Positions 52,043 through 62,861 are shown, counted from the stretch's first letter. The stretch is 64,000 nt of DNA from Symbiodinium natans (GCA_905221605.1 CAJNDS010000824.1:387001-451000); one strand, 5' to 3'. Numbers and translations: made by a program. Notes: generated by a model from the sequence alone, not told the origin.

Positions 52043-52050
52043 TTTTAAAA
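52043..52050 (+). promoter_or_regulatory. Conserved TTTTAAAA box upstream of transporter copy 1
   Basis: TTTTAAAA lies 119 bp before the ATG, and again at 55475 (119 bp) and 58931 (117 bp) in copies 2 and 3. T-rich boxes have been proposed to act in dinoflagellate promoters. Function here is inferred from conservation alone, which is weak between recent duplicates. Confidence 0.3.
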
Positions 52051-52119
52051 TCTATGTAGTCTCTAAGTAACCCCAAACCCCAAACCCTCAACCGCAGGAT
52101 TTTGATTCCCAGCCGGTTC

Positions 52120-52161
52120 CTTGCTCCTCCCTTCGACTCACCGCTCGGCCCTTGTGCAGCC
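52120..52161 (+). promoter_or_regulatory. Pyrimidine-rich AG acceptor just before the ATG (possible trans-splice site)
   Basis: A pyrimidine-rich stretch ends CCCTTGTGCAG two bases before the ATG in copy 1 (AG at 52158-52159), copy 2 (55590-55591) and copy 3 (59044-59045). Dinoflagellate mRNAs receive a spliced leader at such AGs. It could instead be an ordinary intron acceptor of a 5' UTR exon. Confidence 0.35.
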
Positions 52162-54538
52162 ATGGCCAACCCCGCCTTGACGGAAGGTGCCGTGAGCCCT
52201 GGAGCAGTGGCTTGGGTGTTGACCTCCACAGCCTTGGTCTTCCTGATGACGGCCGGGCCTTTACCCTCCTCTCCACTCTTCCGTTGTGTAGGTCCGCTGA
52301 AGTAGACATGAAATTCGGTAACGCCTCACTCTCAATGTGTCGCGAAGCAGCGGCAGGTGAGTCCATAAGCACTGAAGGGCATAGAGTCCGGTATAGAGGT
52401 TGTTGCAGATGCCGAGCCTGCGCCAGGCTGGGCTGGGGTTCTTCTACGGGGGCTTGGTCCGGGACACGAACATCATCAACACGATGATGATGAGCGTGGT
52501 GTCCATGGGCATCTAGGACGCAGAGTAGGCCCTATACTCTCTCTTTTTTGAGTATTTTCGGTTCCCTCATAAGCCCCTTTGAAAGCCAAAAAGGGCGCCC
52601 TTTTCATTCGCAGGCTACTCCTGGGCGAGTTTAGGGTTTAGGGTTTAGGGTTTGGGGTTTGGGGTTTAGGGTTTAGGGTTTAGGGTTTAGGGGACCCTTT
52701 TGGCCTAGGCATCGTGACGATCACCTGGGTAGTCTTCGGCTTCTCCTGGGCCTTCGGGGACAACGGCCCGGTGATTGGCAACTTCGACTACGCGCTCTTC
52801 ATGGACCTCGACATGAAGATGTGGGGCGACTCCGGCCTGCCTGGCCTCGCCTTCGCCTCCTTCCAGGCCGTGGGGTTTAGGGTCTAGGGTTTAGGGTCCC
52901 ATGCACCGAAAGTTTCTAGTCCAGTCCACTGCAGGTCTCCATTTCTGGGTTTGGAAAGCACGGCCAGCAGACAGTCAGAGACACACACACACACACACAC
53001 GCTCTCTCTCTGTCTCACACACACAAGACAGCCATCCAAAACGTTGGCTCAGATGACCTTCGCGATCATCGCCAGTGCCATCATCTCGGGTTCCTTGGTG
53101 GAGCGCATGCGCTTCAGCGCCTACGCCGTGCTCCTGACCCTGTGGCCTCCTGTCTCTCGAAGTGGGTCGTAGTCAAATAAGTTGAAAGGCTTCCTGACGA
53201 TGTTCCAAAAGTATACCATCGAGCAAAACTTTCTCCCTAACTTCATGCGTGATACATGTGTACAAAAAGGTGTGTGTGTGTGTGTGTCTATATGTATATA
53301 TAATATACATACATACGTATGGGAGCCCTCCCATTTCAGGTTCCCGCACGAAAATGCTTCTTGCTTGTAACCACACGAACGATCTGATGACTGACCAGGG
53401 TCAATAGCTTGCTGTTGTATGCTGGTCACGCCTTGCGCGCACGTGCGGGTTGAGCTGTCAAGCATGAGGTCGCTCCTGATCTACGCTCCCCTGTGCCACT
53501 GGGTGTGGGGTCCCGGTGGCTGGATCGCGGAGATGGGCGCGCTGGACTTTGCCGGGGGCACCGCCCCTGGGCGTGCGATTGGGGTTGAGCTCCCTCCCAG
53601 TCAGTCAGCTTGAATTTCCCACCTTGATTCAACCCTAGAAACCCTGACCCTCTTGAGCCTTAACTCTAGAACCCTAAGCCCTAAACCCTAAACCCTAAAC
53701 CTTAACCCTTTTATATAAGAAGGTCAGAAAAGCAAGAGGCATTAGCGAAAGTGTTGATCTTGTGCAGGTGGTCCACATCAGCTCCGGTGTCTCCGGCTAC
53801 GTGGCCGGCGGCATCGTGGGCCCGCGCCGGCACGTTGAGAAGCAGCTGGGCCCCGCGAACGCGCCCTTCGTGATCTTGGGGGCTTCCCTCCTCTGGTTCG
53901 GCTGGCTGGGCTTCAATGGCGGCTCGGCGCTGGGTGTCTCGGATGGCGTGGCTGCTCGTGCCGTGGCCACCACCCTGATTGCTGCTGCCAGCTCCATGCT
54001 GTCCTGGCTGGTCATCGAACGGGTCATTCAGGGAAAGCCCAGCAGCGTGGGCGCGGCGGTGGGCGCGGTCGCAGGGCTCGTGTGCATCACGCCAGCCGCC
54101 GGCTTTGTGACACCCGGCTGGAGCATCGCCGTTGGCGTGCTGGGGGCACCTTGGTGCTACATGTCCGTGGCTCTCCTCAACAAGATGACTTACGTGGACG
54201 ACACCCTGGACGCCTTTGGCTTGCATGGCATGGGCGGCATTGCTGGGGCCATCCTCACAGGCATCTTCGCTGTGGATGATGGCCTCGTCTACTCCGGCAG
54301 CTTCACGTTGCTGGGCAAGCAAATCGCTGGGGCCCTAGCCGGCGTTGCCTTCTCGGCAGCTGGCACTGCCGTCATCGTGCTGGCGATGCGGCTCTTCATG
54401 AAGCTCCGTGTGCCCGAAGACCAGGAGTTCAGCGGAGTGGACGAGCACACGCACGGCGAGACCTTCGCCATCCGCAGCCCCTTCAAGCAGAACACCTCCG
54501 CGGAGCACACGGAGAGCAGCGAAGCCTCGGACGCGTGA
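52162..54538 (+). CDS. amt: Ammonium transporter (Amt/MEP/Rh family), tandem copy 1
   Basis: Integral membrane protein that moves ammonium/ammonia across a membrane, relevant to nitrogen uptake. Exons: 52162-52251, 52427-52508, 52709-52866, 53053-53144, 53469-53562, 53768-54538. Joined they give 428 aa, normal for the family, with about eleven hydrophobic segments. Signatures: FFYGGLVR near residue 34, FQMTFAII near 109, DFAGGTVVHI with Asp167 and the first pore His at 175, [11 protein letters not shown] near 217, and [10 protein letters not shown] with the second pore His at 325. The C-terminus is cytosolic-type and hydrophilic, ending EASDA. All five introns are GC-AG. Intron 2 holds an F5 element plus a TTTAGGG array, intron 3 telomere-like units and an AC/TC microsatellite, and intron 5 CCCTAAA units. 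The ATG follows an AG acceptor. Residue 13 is Pro here but Ala in copies 2 and 3; the rest of the protein appears identical. Confidence 0.92.
52520..52625 (+). mobile_element. Introner-like element F5 in intron 2 of transporter copy 1
   Basis: CGCAGAGTAGGCCCTATACT at the left, CTCATAAGCCCCTTTGAAAG in the middle and GGCTACTCCTGGGCGAG at the right. The ends (CAGAGTAGGCC and the complement of GGCTACTCCTG) are imperfect inverted repeats. With the TTTAGGG array at 52628-52692 it makes up nearly all of the 200-bp intron. Confidence 0.75.
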
Positions 54539-55593
54539 GAGTCATGTGAGGCCCCCGCAGTCTTTCGACGTATATATCACTGACAGCCATTTTCCTCATG
54601 ACAAAGCTTGCTGTCGGACTGATACGAGGAACTTTTACAGTTTTGTGCCATTCCGCCGCATCGTCGGCGCATGTTGGAGACATGTCTTCCCATTTGCACG
54701 GGAGCATCTCCCAAGAGGTGTGCCTTGACTCCCGTGCCAGCTGAGATTTCCTAATAAAACAAGTATAGACTCTTACCCACCAAGGCTGCTCGCGCATGGG
54801 CTGGAGGCCAAAATGGAAGGCTTCTACCCGCTTGAGATTTCTGAAAGCCAACGTCACAAAGAGGCTTCCTTCCATATCTTGCAATTCAATCAAAGCTGCA
54901 ATCAGTATTATATCTATGTCAATGTATATATATATATGCTTCATCATTAACATCTACGCTTAGCTCTCGCCCTCCATGAACCCTTGAATGGGTTGGTCTG
55001 GCCAACAACTTGTCTTTGACCACTATTTGCTTAAGAGCCCCCGCAAGATGCAACATAGTAATCTGCTCTTATAAGGAAGAATATTGTTGTTTTTTTTTTT
55101 GGGGGGGGGTTGCGCTTAAGCAAATAGAAATTGAAGAGGGGAGCGGACTCCTTTGAAGACATCGCGCCTCAAGTCTGTTTAAGTCACCAGCCTTGTCTTT
55201 ATCAAGGGGCCGTACCAGAGAGGTCGGAACATGAAGCCCCAAACCCTAGAACTTATAAGTTAGGATTTAGGGTTTAGGGTTTGGTGGCAGTTCTTCAGGC
55301 GGGGTCAAGGAGACAGGGTTTAGGGGTTCATAAAGGGCTTGGGGCTCAGGGCTTCATATTCCCAGGCAAGGTTCCGTTTTTGAAAGCAGGTTTTCTGGGA
55401 GAGGCTGGGGTGCAACTTGGGCTCAGCATTCCGCGAAGCGGTTTCTGCGCTCGGCCCTGCCGGTCAACCTCCCCTTTTAAAATCTATATAGTCTCTAAGT
55501 AACCCTAAACCCTAAACCCTCAACCGCAGGATTTTGATTCCCAGCCGGTTCCTTGCTCCTCCCTTCGACTCACCGCTCGGCCCTTGTGCAGCC
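54539..55593. other. Spacer between transporter copies 1 and 2
   Basis: 3' region with AATAAAA at 54752 (its role as a poly(A) signal is doubtful in dinoflagellates), a TA tract near 54925, an inverted-repeat element (CTATTTGCTTAAG at 55023-55035 with its exact complement at 55115-55127), TTTAGGG units near 55265, then the conserved upstream block of copy 2. No gene in between. Confidence 0.6.
55023..55127. mobile_element. Inverted-repeat element in the transporter spacer
   Basis: 13-bp perfect terminal inverted repeats CTATTTGCTTAAG / CTTAAGCAAATAG with a T-run and G-run inside. The copy after transporter 2 (58474-58582) has a changed left arm (CTATCTGCTTAAG). Confidence 0.6.
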
Positions 55594-56473
55594 ATGGCCA
55601 ACCCCGCCTTGACGGAAGGTGCCGTGAGCGCTGGAGCAGTGGCTTGGGTGTTGACCTCAACAGCCTTGGTCTTCCTGATGACGGCCGGGCCTTTTCTTTA
55701 CCCTCCTCTCCACTCTTCCGTTGTGTAGGTCCGCTGAAGTAGACATGAAATTCGGTAACGCCTCACTCTCAATGTGTCGCGAACCAGCGGCAGGTGAGTC
55801 CGTAAGCACTGAAGGGTATAGAGTCCGGTATAGAGGTTGTTGCAGATGCCGAGCCTGCGCCAGGCTGGGCTGGGGTTCTTCTACGGGGGCTTGGTCCGGG
55901 ACACGAACATCATCAACACGATGATGATGAGCGTGGTGTCCATGGGCATCTAGGACACAGAGTAGGCCCTATACTCTCTCTTTTTTAGTATGTTAGGTTC
56001 ACTCATAAGCCCCTTTGAAAACCAAAAAGGGTGCCCTTTCATTCGCAGGCTACTCCTGGGTTTAGGGTTTAGGGTTTAGGGTTTATAGGGTTTAGGGTTT
56101 AGGGTTTAGGGTTTAGGGTTTAGGGTTTAGGGTTTAGGGTTTAGGGTTTAGGGTTTAGGGTTTAGGGTTTAGGGTTTAGGGGACTCTTTTGGCCTAGGCA
56201 TCGTGACGATCACCTGGGTGGTCTTCGGCTTCTCCTGGGCCTTCGGGGACAACGGCCCGGTGATTGGCAACTTCGACTACGCGCTCTTCATGGACCTGGA
56301 CATGAAGATGTGGGGCGACTCCGGCCTGCCTGGGCTCGCCTTCGCCTCCTTCCAGGCCGTAGGGTTTAGGGTTTAGGGTCCCATGCACCGAAAGTTTCTA
56401 GTCTAAACCACTGCAGGTCTCCATTTCTGGGTTTGGAAAGCACGGCCAGCAGACAGACACACACACACACACA

Positions 56474-56540
<67 letters not shown>

Positions 56541-57981
56541 CTCTCTGTCTCACACACACACAAGAGTGCCATCCGACACGTTGGCTCAGATGACCTTCGC
56601 GATCATCGCCAGTGCCATCATCTCGGGTTCCTTGGTGGAGCGCATGCGCTTCAGCGCCTACGCCGTGCTCCTGACCCTGTGGCCTCCCGTCTCTCGAAGT
56701 GGGGTCGTCGTCAAATAAGTTTCAAAGGCTCCTGACGATGTTCCAAAAGTATACCATACAGAGCAAAACTCTCTCCCCAAACTCATGCATCAATTGCCAC
56801 ATATTATATGCATATGTGTATAAAGAGAGAGGAGTATCTATGTATATATATATATGTACAAAATGCATGGGAGCCCTCCCATTTCGGTGCCCTTGAGCTG
56901 TCAAGCGTGAGGTCGCTCCTGATCTACGCTCCCCTGTGCCACTGGGTGTGGGGTCCCGGTGGCTGGATCGCGGAGATGGGCGCGCTGGACTTTGCCGGGG
57001 GCACCGCCCCTGGGCGTGCGATTGGGGTTGAGCTCCCTCCCAGTCAGTCAGCTTGAATTTCCCACCTTGATTCAACCCTAGAAACCCTGACCCTCTTGAG
57101 CCTTAACTCTAGAACCCTAAGCCCTATAAAGCCTAAACCGAACTCCTAAACCCTTATATAAGAAGGTCAGAAAAGCAAGAGGCATTAGCGAAAGTGTTGA
57201 TCTTGTGCAGGTGGTCCACATCAGCTCCGGTGTCTCCGGCTACGTGGCCGGCGGCATCGTGGGCCCGCGCCGGCACGTTGAGAAGCAGCTGGGCCCCGCG
57301 AACGCGCCCTTCGTGATCTTGGGGGCTTCCCTCCTCTGGTTCGGCTGGCTGGGCTTCAATGGCGGCTCGGCACTGGGTGTCTCGGATGGCGTGGCTGCTC
57401 GTGCCGTGGCCACCACCCTGATTGCTGCTGCCAGCTCCATGCTGTCCTGGCTGGTCATCGAACGGGTCATTCAGGGAAAGCCCAGCAGCGTGGGCGCGGC
57501 GGTGGGCGCGGTCGCAGGGCTCGTGTGCATCACGCCAGCCGCCGGCTTTGTGACACCCGGCTGGAGCATCGCCGTTGGCGTGCTGGGGGCACCTTGGTGC
57601 TACATGTCCGTGGCTCTCCTCAACAAGATGACTTACGTGGACGACACCCTGGACGCCTTTGGCTTGCATGGCATGGGCGGCATTGCAGGGGCCATCCTCA
57701 CAGGCATCTTCGCTGTGGATGATGGCCTCGTCTACTCCGGCAGCTTCACGTTGCTGGGCAAGCAAATTGCTGGGGCCCTAGCCGGCGTTGCCTTCTCGGC
57801 AGCTGGCACTGCCGTCATCGTGCTGGCGATGCGGCTCTTCATGAAGCTCCGTGTGCCCGAAGACCAGGAGTTCAGCGGAGTGGACGAGCACACGCACGGC
57901 GAGACCTTCGCCATCCGCAGCCCCTTCAAGCAGAACACCTCCGCGGAGCACACGGAGAGCAGCGAAGCCTCGGACGCGTGA
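55594..57981 (+). CDS. amt: Ammonium transporter, tandem copy 2
   Basis: Same gene plan as copy 1. Exons: 55594-55683, 55864-55945, 56198-56355, 56590-56681, 56912-57005, 57211-57981, again 428 aa with five GC-AG introns at identical positions. Ala at residue 13. Exon 6 differs from copies 1 and 3 by silent changes only (for example GCA for GCG near 57372, ATTGCAGGG near 57684, AAATTGCTGG near 57763). Intron 2 carries the largest TTTAGGG array of the three (56057-56180), intron 3 an expanded AC/TC microsatellite (56456-56562), and intron 4 the shorter form shared with copy 3. Intron 5 has lost the regular CCCTAAA units seen in copies 1 and 3. Confidence 0.92.
56057..56180 (+). repeat. TTTAGGG array in transporter copy 2, intron 2
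   Basis: About eighteen units, against about nine in copy 1 (52628-52692) and seven in copy 3 (59518-59570). Unit number varies between otherwise near-identical introns. Confidence 0.95.
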
Positions 57982-59047
57982 GAGTCATGTGAGGCCCCCG
58001 CAGTCTTTCGACGTATATATCACTGACAGCCATTTTCCTCATGACAAAGCTTGCTGTCGGACTGATACGAGGAACTTTTACAGTTTTGTGCCATTCCGCC
58101 GCATCGTCGGCGCATGTTGGAGACATGTCTTCCCATTTGCACGGGAGCATCTCCCAAGAGGTGTGCCTTGACTCCCGTGCCATGTGAGATTTCCTACTAA
58201 AAAGTATAGACTCTTACCCACCAACGCTGCTCGCGCATGGGCTGGAGGCCAAAATGGAAGGCTTCTACCCGCTTGAGGGTTCTGAAAGCCAACGTCACAA
58301 AGAGGCTTCCTTCCATATCTTGCAATTCAATCAAAGCTGCAATCAGTATTATATCTATGTATAATATATATATATATATATATATTCGCTTCATCATTAA
58401 CATCTACGCTTAGCTCTCGCCCTCCATGAACCCTTGAATGGGTTGGTCTGGCCAAAAACATGTCTTTGACCACTATCTGCTTAAGAACCCCCCACAAAGT
58501 CCAACATAGGAATCTGCTCTTATTCGGAAGAATTTTGTTTGTTTTTTTAGGGGGGGGGGGGGTTGCGCTTAAGCAAATAGAAATTGAAGAGGGGACCGGA
58601 CTACCTCTGCAGACATCGCGCCTCAAGTCAGTTTAAGTCACCAGCCTTGTCTTTATCAAGGGGCCGTACCAGAGAGGTCGGAACATGAAGCCCCAAACCC
58701 TAGAACTTATAAGTTAGGATTTAGGGTTTAGGGTTTGGTTGAAGTTCTTCAGGCGGGGTCAAGGAGACAGGGTTTAGGGGTTCATAAAGGGCTTGGGGCT
58801 CAGGGCTTCATATTCCCAGGCAAGGTTCCGTTTTTCAAAGCAGGTTTTCTGGGAGAGGCTGGGGTGCCACTTGGGCTCAGCATTCCGCGAAGCGGTTAAT
58901 CTGCGCTCGGCCCTGCCGGTCAACCTCCCCTTTTAAAACCTATTGTCTCTAAGTAACCCTAAACCCCAAACCCTCAACCGCAGGATTTTGATTCCCAGCC
59001 GGTTCCCTGCTCCTCCCTTCGACTCACCGCTCGGCCCTTGTGCAGCC
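57982..59047. other. Spacer between transporter copies 2 and 3
   Basis: Same elements in the same order as the copy 1-2 spacer: TA tract (58360-58385), inverted-repeat element with a G-run, GGGGCCGTACCAGAGAGGTC, TTTAGGG units, and the conserved upstream block. No gene. Confidence 0.6.
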
Positions 59048-59831
59048 ATGGCCAACCCCGCCTTGACGGAAGGTGCCGTGAGCGCTGGAGCAGTGGCTTG
59101 GGTGTTGACCTCAACAGCCTTGGTCTTCCTGATGACGGCCGGGCTTCTTGTCACCCTCCTCTCCACTCTTCCGTTGTGTAGGTCCGCTGAAGTAGACATT
59201 CAATTCGGTAACGCCTCACTCTCAATGTGTCGCGAAGCAGCGGCAGGTGAGCCCATAAGCACTGAAGGGTATAGAGTCCGGTATAGAGGTTGTTGCAGAT
59301 GCCGAGCCTGCGCCAGGCTGGGCTGGGGTTCTTCTACGGGGGCTTGGTCCGGGACACGAACATCATCAACACGATGATGATGAGCGTGGTGTCCATGGGC
59401 ATCTAGGACACAGAGTAGGCCCCATACTCTCTCTTTTTTGAGTATTTTGGTTCCCTCATAAGCCCCTTTGAAAGCCAAAAAGGGCGCCCTTTTCATTCGC
59501 AGGCTACTCCTGGGCGAGTTTAGGGTTTAGGGTTTAGGGTTTAGGGTTATAGGGTTTAGGGTTTAGGGTTTCTGGGGGCCTAGGCATCGTGACGATCACC
59601 TGGGTGGTCTTCGGCTTCTCCTGGGCCTTCGGCGACAACGGCCCGGTGATTGGCAACTTCGACTACGCGCTCTTCATGGACCTCGACATGAAGATGTGGG
59701 GCGACTCCGGCCTGCCTGGCCTCGCCTTCGCCTCCTTCCAGGCCGTGGGTTTTAGGGTCCCATGCACCGAGAGTTTCTAGTCTAATCCACTGCAGGTCTC
59801 CATTGGGTTTGGAAAGCACGGCTAGCAGACA

Positions 59832-59872
<41 letters not shown>

Positions 59873-61327
59873 GCGCACGCTCTCTCTCACACACACAAGA
59901 AAGTCATCCGACACATTGGCTCAGATGACCTTCGCGATCATCGCCAGTGCCATCATCTCGGGTTCCTTGGTGGAGCGCATGCGCTTCAGCGCCTACGCCG
60001 TGCTCCTGACCCTGTGGCCTCCTGTCTCTCGAAATGGGTCGTACTCAAATAGGTTTCAAAGCCTCCTGACGATGTTCCAAAAATATACCATATAGAGCAA
60101 AGCTCTCTCCCCAAACTCATGCATCATGTGCTACAGATTATATGCATATGTGTATAAAGAGAGAGGAGTATCTATGTATATATATATATATATATATATA
60201 TGTACAAGATGCATGGGAGCCCTCCCATTTCGGTGCCCTTGAGCTGTCAAGCGTGAGGTCGCTCCTGATCTATGCTCCCCTGTGCCACTGGGTGTGGGGT
60301 CCCGGTGGCTGGATCGCGGAGATGGGCGCGCTGGACTTTGCCGGGGGCACCGCCCCTGGGCGTGCGATTGGGGTTGAGCTCCCTCCCAGTCAGTCAGCTT
60401 GAATTTCCCACCTTGATTCAACCCTAGAAACCCTGACCCTCTTGAGCCTTAACTCTAGAACCCTAAGCCCTAAACCCTAAACCCTAAACCTTAACCCTTT
60501 TATATAAGAAGGTCAGAAAAGCAAGAGGCTTTAGCGAAAGTGTTGATCTTGTGCAGGTGGTCCACATCAGCTCCGGTGTCTCCGGCTACGTGGCCGGCGG
60601 CATCGTGGGCCCGCGCCGGCACGTTGAGAAGCAGCTGGGCCCCGCGAACGCGCCCTTCGTGATCTTGGGGGCTTCCCTCCTCTGGTTCGGCTGGCTGGGC
60701 TTCAATGGCGGCTCGGCGCTGGGTGTCTCGGATGGCGTGGCTGCTCGTGCCGTGGCCACCACCCTGATTGCTGCTGCCAGCTCCATGCTGTCCTGGCTGG
60801 TCATCGAACGGGTCATTCAGGGAAAGCCCAGCAGCGTGGGCGCGGCGGTGGGCGCGGTCGCAGGGCTCGTGTGCATCACGCCAGCCGCCGGCTTTGTGAC
60901 ACCCGGCTGGAGCATCGCCGTTGGCGTGCTGGGGGCACCTTGGTGCTACATGTCCGTGGCTCTCCTCAACAAGATGACTTACGTGGACGACACCCTGGAC
61001 GCCTTTGGCTTGCATGGCATGGGCGGCATTGCTGGGGCCATCCTCACAGGCATCTTCGCTGTGGATGATGGCCTCGTCTACTCCGGCAGCTTCACGTTGC
61101 TGGGCAAGCAAATCGCTGGGGCCCTAGCCGGCGTTGCCTTCTCGGCAGCTGGCACTGCCGTCATCGTGCTGGCGATGCGGCTCTTCATGAAGCTCCGTGT
61201 GCCCGAAGACCAGGAGTTCAGCGGAGTGGACGAGCACACGCACGGCGAGACCTTCGCCATCCGCAGCCCCTTCAAGCAGAACACCTCCGCGGAGCACACG
61301 GAGAGCAGCGAAGCCTCGGACGCGTGA
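59048..61327 (+). CDS. amt: Ammonium transporter, tandem copy 3
   Basis: Exons: 59048-59137, 59317-59398, 59584-59741, 59925-60016, 60258-60351, 60557-61327, giving the same 428-aa protein with Ala13. All five introns GC-AG. Exon 6 and intron 5 match copy 1, while residue 13 and intron 4 match copy 2, so the gene is a mosaic. Intron 3 has a long AC tract (59832-59870). The 3' region carries an insertion (TTAGTGAGCAGGCGCCGGCT near 61366) absent from the other copies. Confidence 0.92.
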
Positions 61328-61745
61328 GAGTCATGTGAGGCCCCCGCAGTCTTTCGACTTATATTTAGTGAGCAGGCGCCGGCTCTTATCACTGACAGCC
61401 GTTTTCCTCATGACAAAGCTTGCTGTCGGACTGATACGAGGAACTTTTACAAATCTTTCACAGTTTTGTGCCATTCCGCCGCATCGTCGGCGCATGTTGG
61501 AGACATGTCTTCCCATTTGCACTGGAGCATCTCCCAAAGGTGTGCTTGAACTCCCGTGCCAGCTGATATCTCCTACTATAATTCGATTATAGACTCTTAC
61601 CCACCAATGCTGCTCGCGCCTGGGCTGGAGGCCAAAATGGAAGGCTGCTAACCAACACAACATCCGCAGGGTTCTGAAAGCAGCCGCATAACGAGGGTTC
61701 CTGTCCCTTGCACCCCAAATTAAATACTAAATTCCTTCATATATT
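61328..61745. other. 3' region of transporter copy 3; end of the tandem array
   Basis: Recognisably homologous to the 3' regions of copies 1 and 2 up to about 61650. It then diverges, and the inverted-repeat element and TA tract of the other spacers are missing. Confidence 0.6.
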
Positions 61746-61749
61746 ACCG

Positions 61750-61890
61750 TCACCCTAAACCCTAAACATTACCCTTAAACCCTTAAACCCCTAAACCCCT
61801 AAACCCCTAAACCCCTAAACCCCTAAACCCCTAAACCCTTAAACCCTTAAACCCTTAAGCCCTTAAACCCTTAAACCCTAAACCCTAAAC
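61750..61890 (-). repeat. CCCTTAAA / CCCCTAAA array
   Basis: Octamer variants homogenised in blocks: about six CCCCTAAA, then about six CCCTTAAA, then CCCTAAA. Confidence 0.95.
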
Positions 61891-61979
61891 CGATTCGACT
61901 GTCCACGTGCTGAGCTCAGGCCTGCCACCAAAGGTCTGGCTCTCTCGGTGTTTGCGCTGGCGCCGGCCCAGAGGCCCGC

Positions 61980-62130
61980 GGCACCCTGAACCCTAAACCC
62001 CATAAACCCTATAAACCCTATAAACCCTAACCCTATAAACCCCATAAACCCCATAAACCCCATAAACCCGAAACCCTAAACCTTAAACCCTAAACACTAC
62101 ATCGTAAACCCTAACCTTAAACCCAAATTG
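61980..62130 (-). repeat. CCCTATAAA / CCCCATAAA array
   Basis: 9-bp variant units, then CCCTAAA derivatives. The minus open frame GFMGFMGFIG is an artefact. Confidence 0.9.
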
Positions 62131-62505
62131 GGGGGTAAAGGGGGGACGGTTGTTCTTAATTACCCTAAGCTGGAGGCTCTATGGATTCATAATTCCCATG
62201 TTGGGGCGTAGAGCCTGGCAAAACGGCCCCCTTCCCGTTTGTGGATGCGGAGTTATGTAAAGGCTTAACGGGCTTTCAGGCTGCTGCTACCAATGCGTAA
62301 CTGAGAGCCATGGTTGCTTACAAGCCCTTCTAGGGTTTGGGGTCTCAGTTTATAGGTTTTGGAAGCCAGACATTTCGAAGGAATTTTCCGGGAAGTAGTT
62401 GTCCCAAAAAAGCAGAATCGCTCAATATAGGGGTAAAGCTCGGGTATATGATGGTGATCGGTGGGCTCACTGCAAAGTACTTTTGAAGGCGCGCTGATAT
62501 CCAAG
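62131..62505. other. No recognised gene
   Basis: Unique sequence. A minus-strand open frame (62265-62504) is unrecognised and opposite to all supported genes. Confidence 0.4.
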
Positions 62506-62509
62506 GCAG

Positions 62510-62565
62510 AGCCCTCCGAGAGAACTGCTGGCCAACGTGCAGAACCTCTTTGCCACGAGCCTAGG
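62510..62565 (+). CDS. Putative exon, unidentified gene
   Basis: CCAAGGCAG precedes SPPRELLANVQNLFATSL, ending GG|GTTTAGGG, so the GT donor is the first unit of a TTTAGGG array. Unknown. Confidence 0.45.
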
Positions 62566-62664
62566 GTTTAGGGTTTAGGGTTTGGGATGTAGGGTTCAGG
62601 GTTTAGGGGTTGACCAAGCTTCCACTGTAGCCAGAAGCTATAGACGCCCCGCAAATTCCGGTCC

Positions 62665-62705
62665 TCCTCCCCCCCCCCCCCCCCCAAAAAAAAAAAAAAA
62701 AAAAA
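62665..62705. repeat. Poly-C then poly-A run
   Basis: About 18 C followed by about 21 A. A similar C-then-A pair is at 2849-2881. Confidence 0.9.
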
Positions 62706-62822
62706 CGCTCTGAAGGATCCGCGAAACCTGGAGCCTTTTTGTTGAACCTTGGCAAGGTAACCAACCCTAAACCCTATCAACCCTCAACCCAAAAAGGGTA
62801 CCCTAAACCCTATCGCTTTTAG

Positions 62823-62861
62823 GTCCTTGTCCTGGTCAGCAACATGACGACTGCCCGTCAG
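62823..62861 (+). CDS. Putative exon, unidentified gene
   Basis: GCTTTTAG precedes VLVLVSNMTTARQ, then CAG|GTGAGG, a textbook GT-AG exon of 39 nt (13 whole codons). Phase 0 at both ends. Confidence 0.45.

Larger units (their letters stand above)
51660..61690 (+). repeat. Three-copy tandem segmental duplication (transporter units)
   Basis: Units of about 3.4 kb cover 51660-55260, 55261-58720 and 58721-61690. Each contains CGGGGTCAAGGAGACAGG upstream, a promoter-proximal block, the whole six-exon gene and its 3' region. ATG-to-ATG distances are 3432 and 3454 bp. Unit 1 has extra upstream sequence (about 51735-51960). Unit 3 diverges from the others after about 61650. Confidence 0.95.

Noticed and set aside
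52102-52305. Longer N-terminus for the transporter starting at 52102
   Set aside because: The upstream in-frame residues are not conserved Amt sequence and a pyrimidine-rich AG lies just before the ATG at 52162. The same open frame also reads into intron 1.
53711-54322. 203-codon minus-strand open frame, repeated at 57154-57765 and 60500-61111
   Set aside because: It is the antisense shadow of exon 6 of the ammonium transporter; no independent coding evidence.
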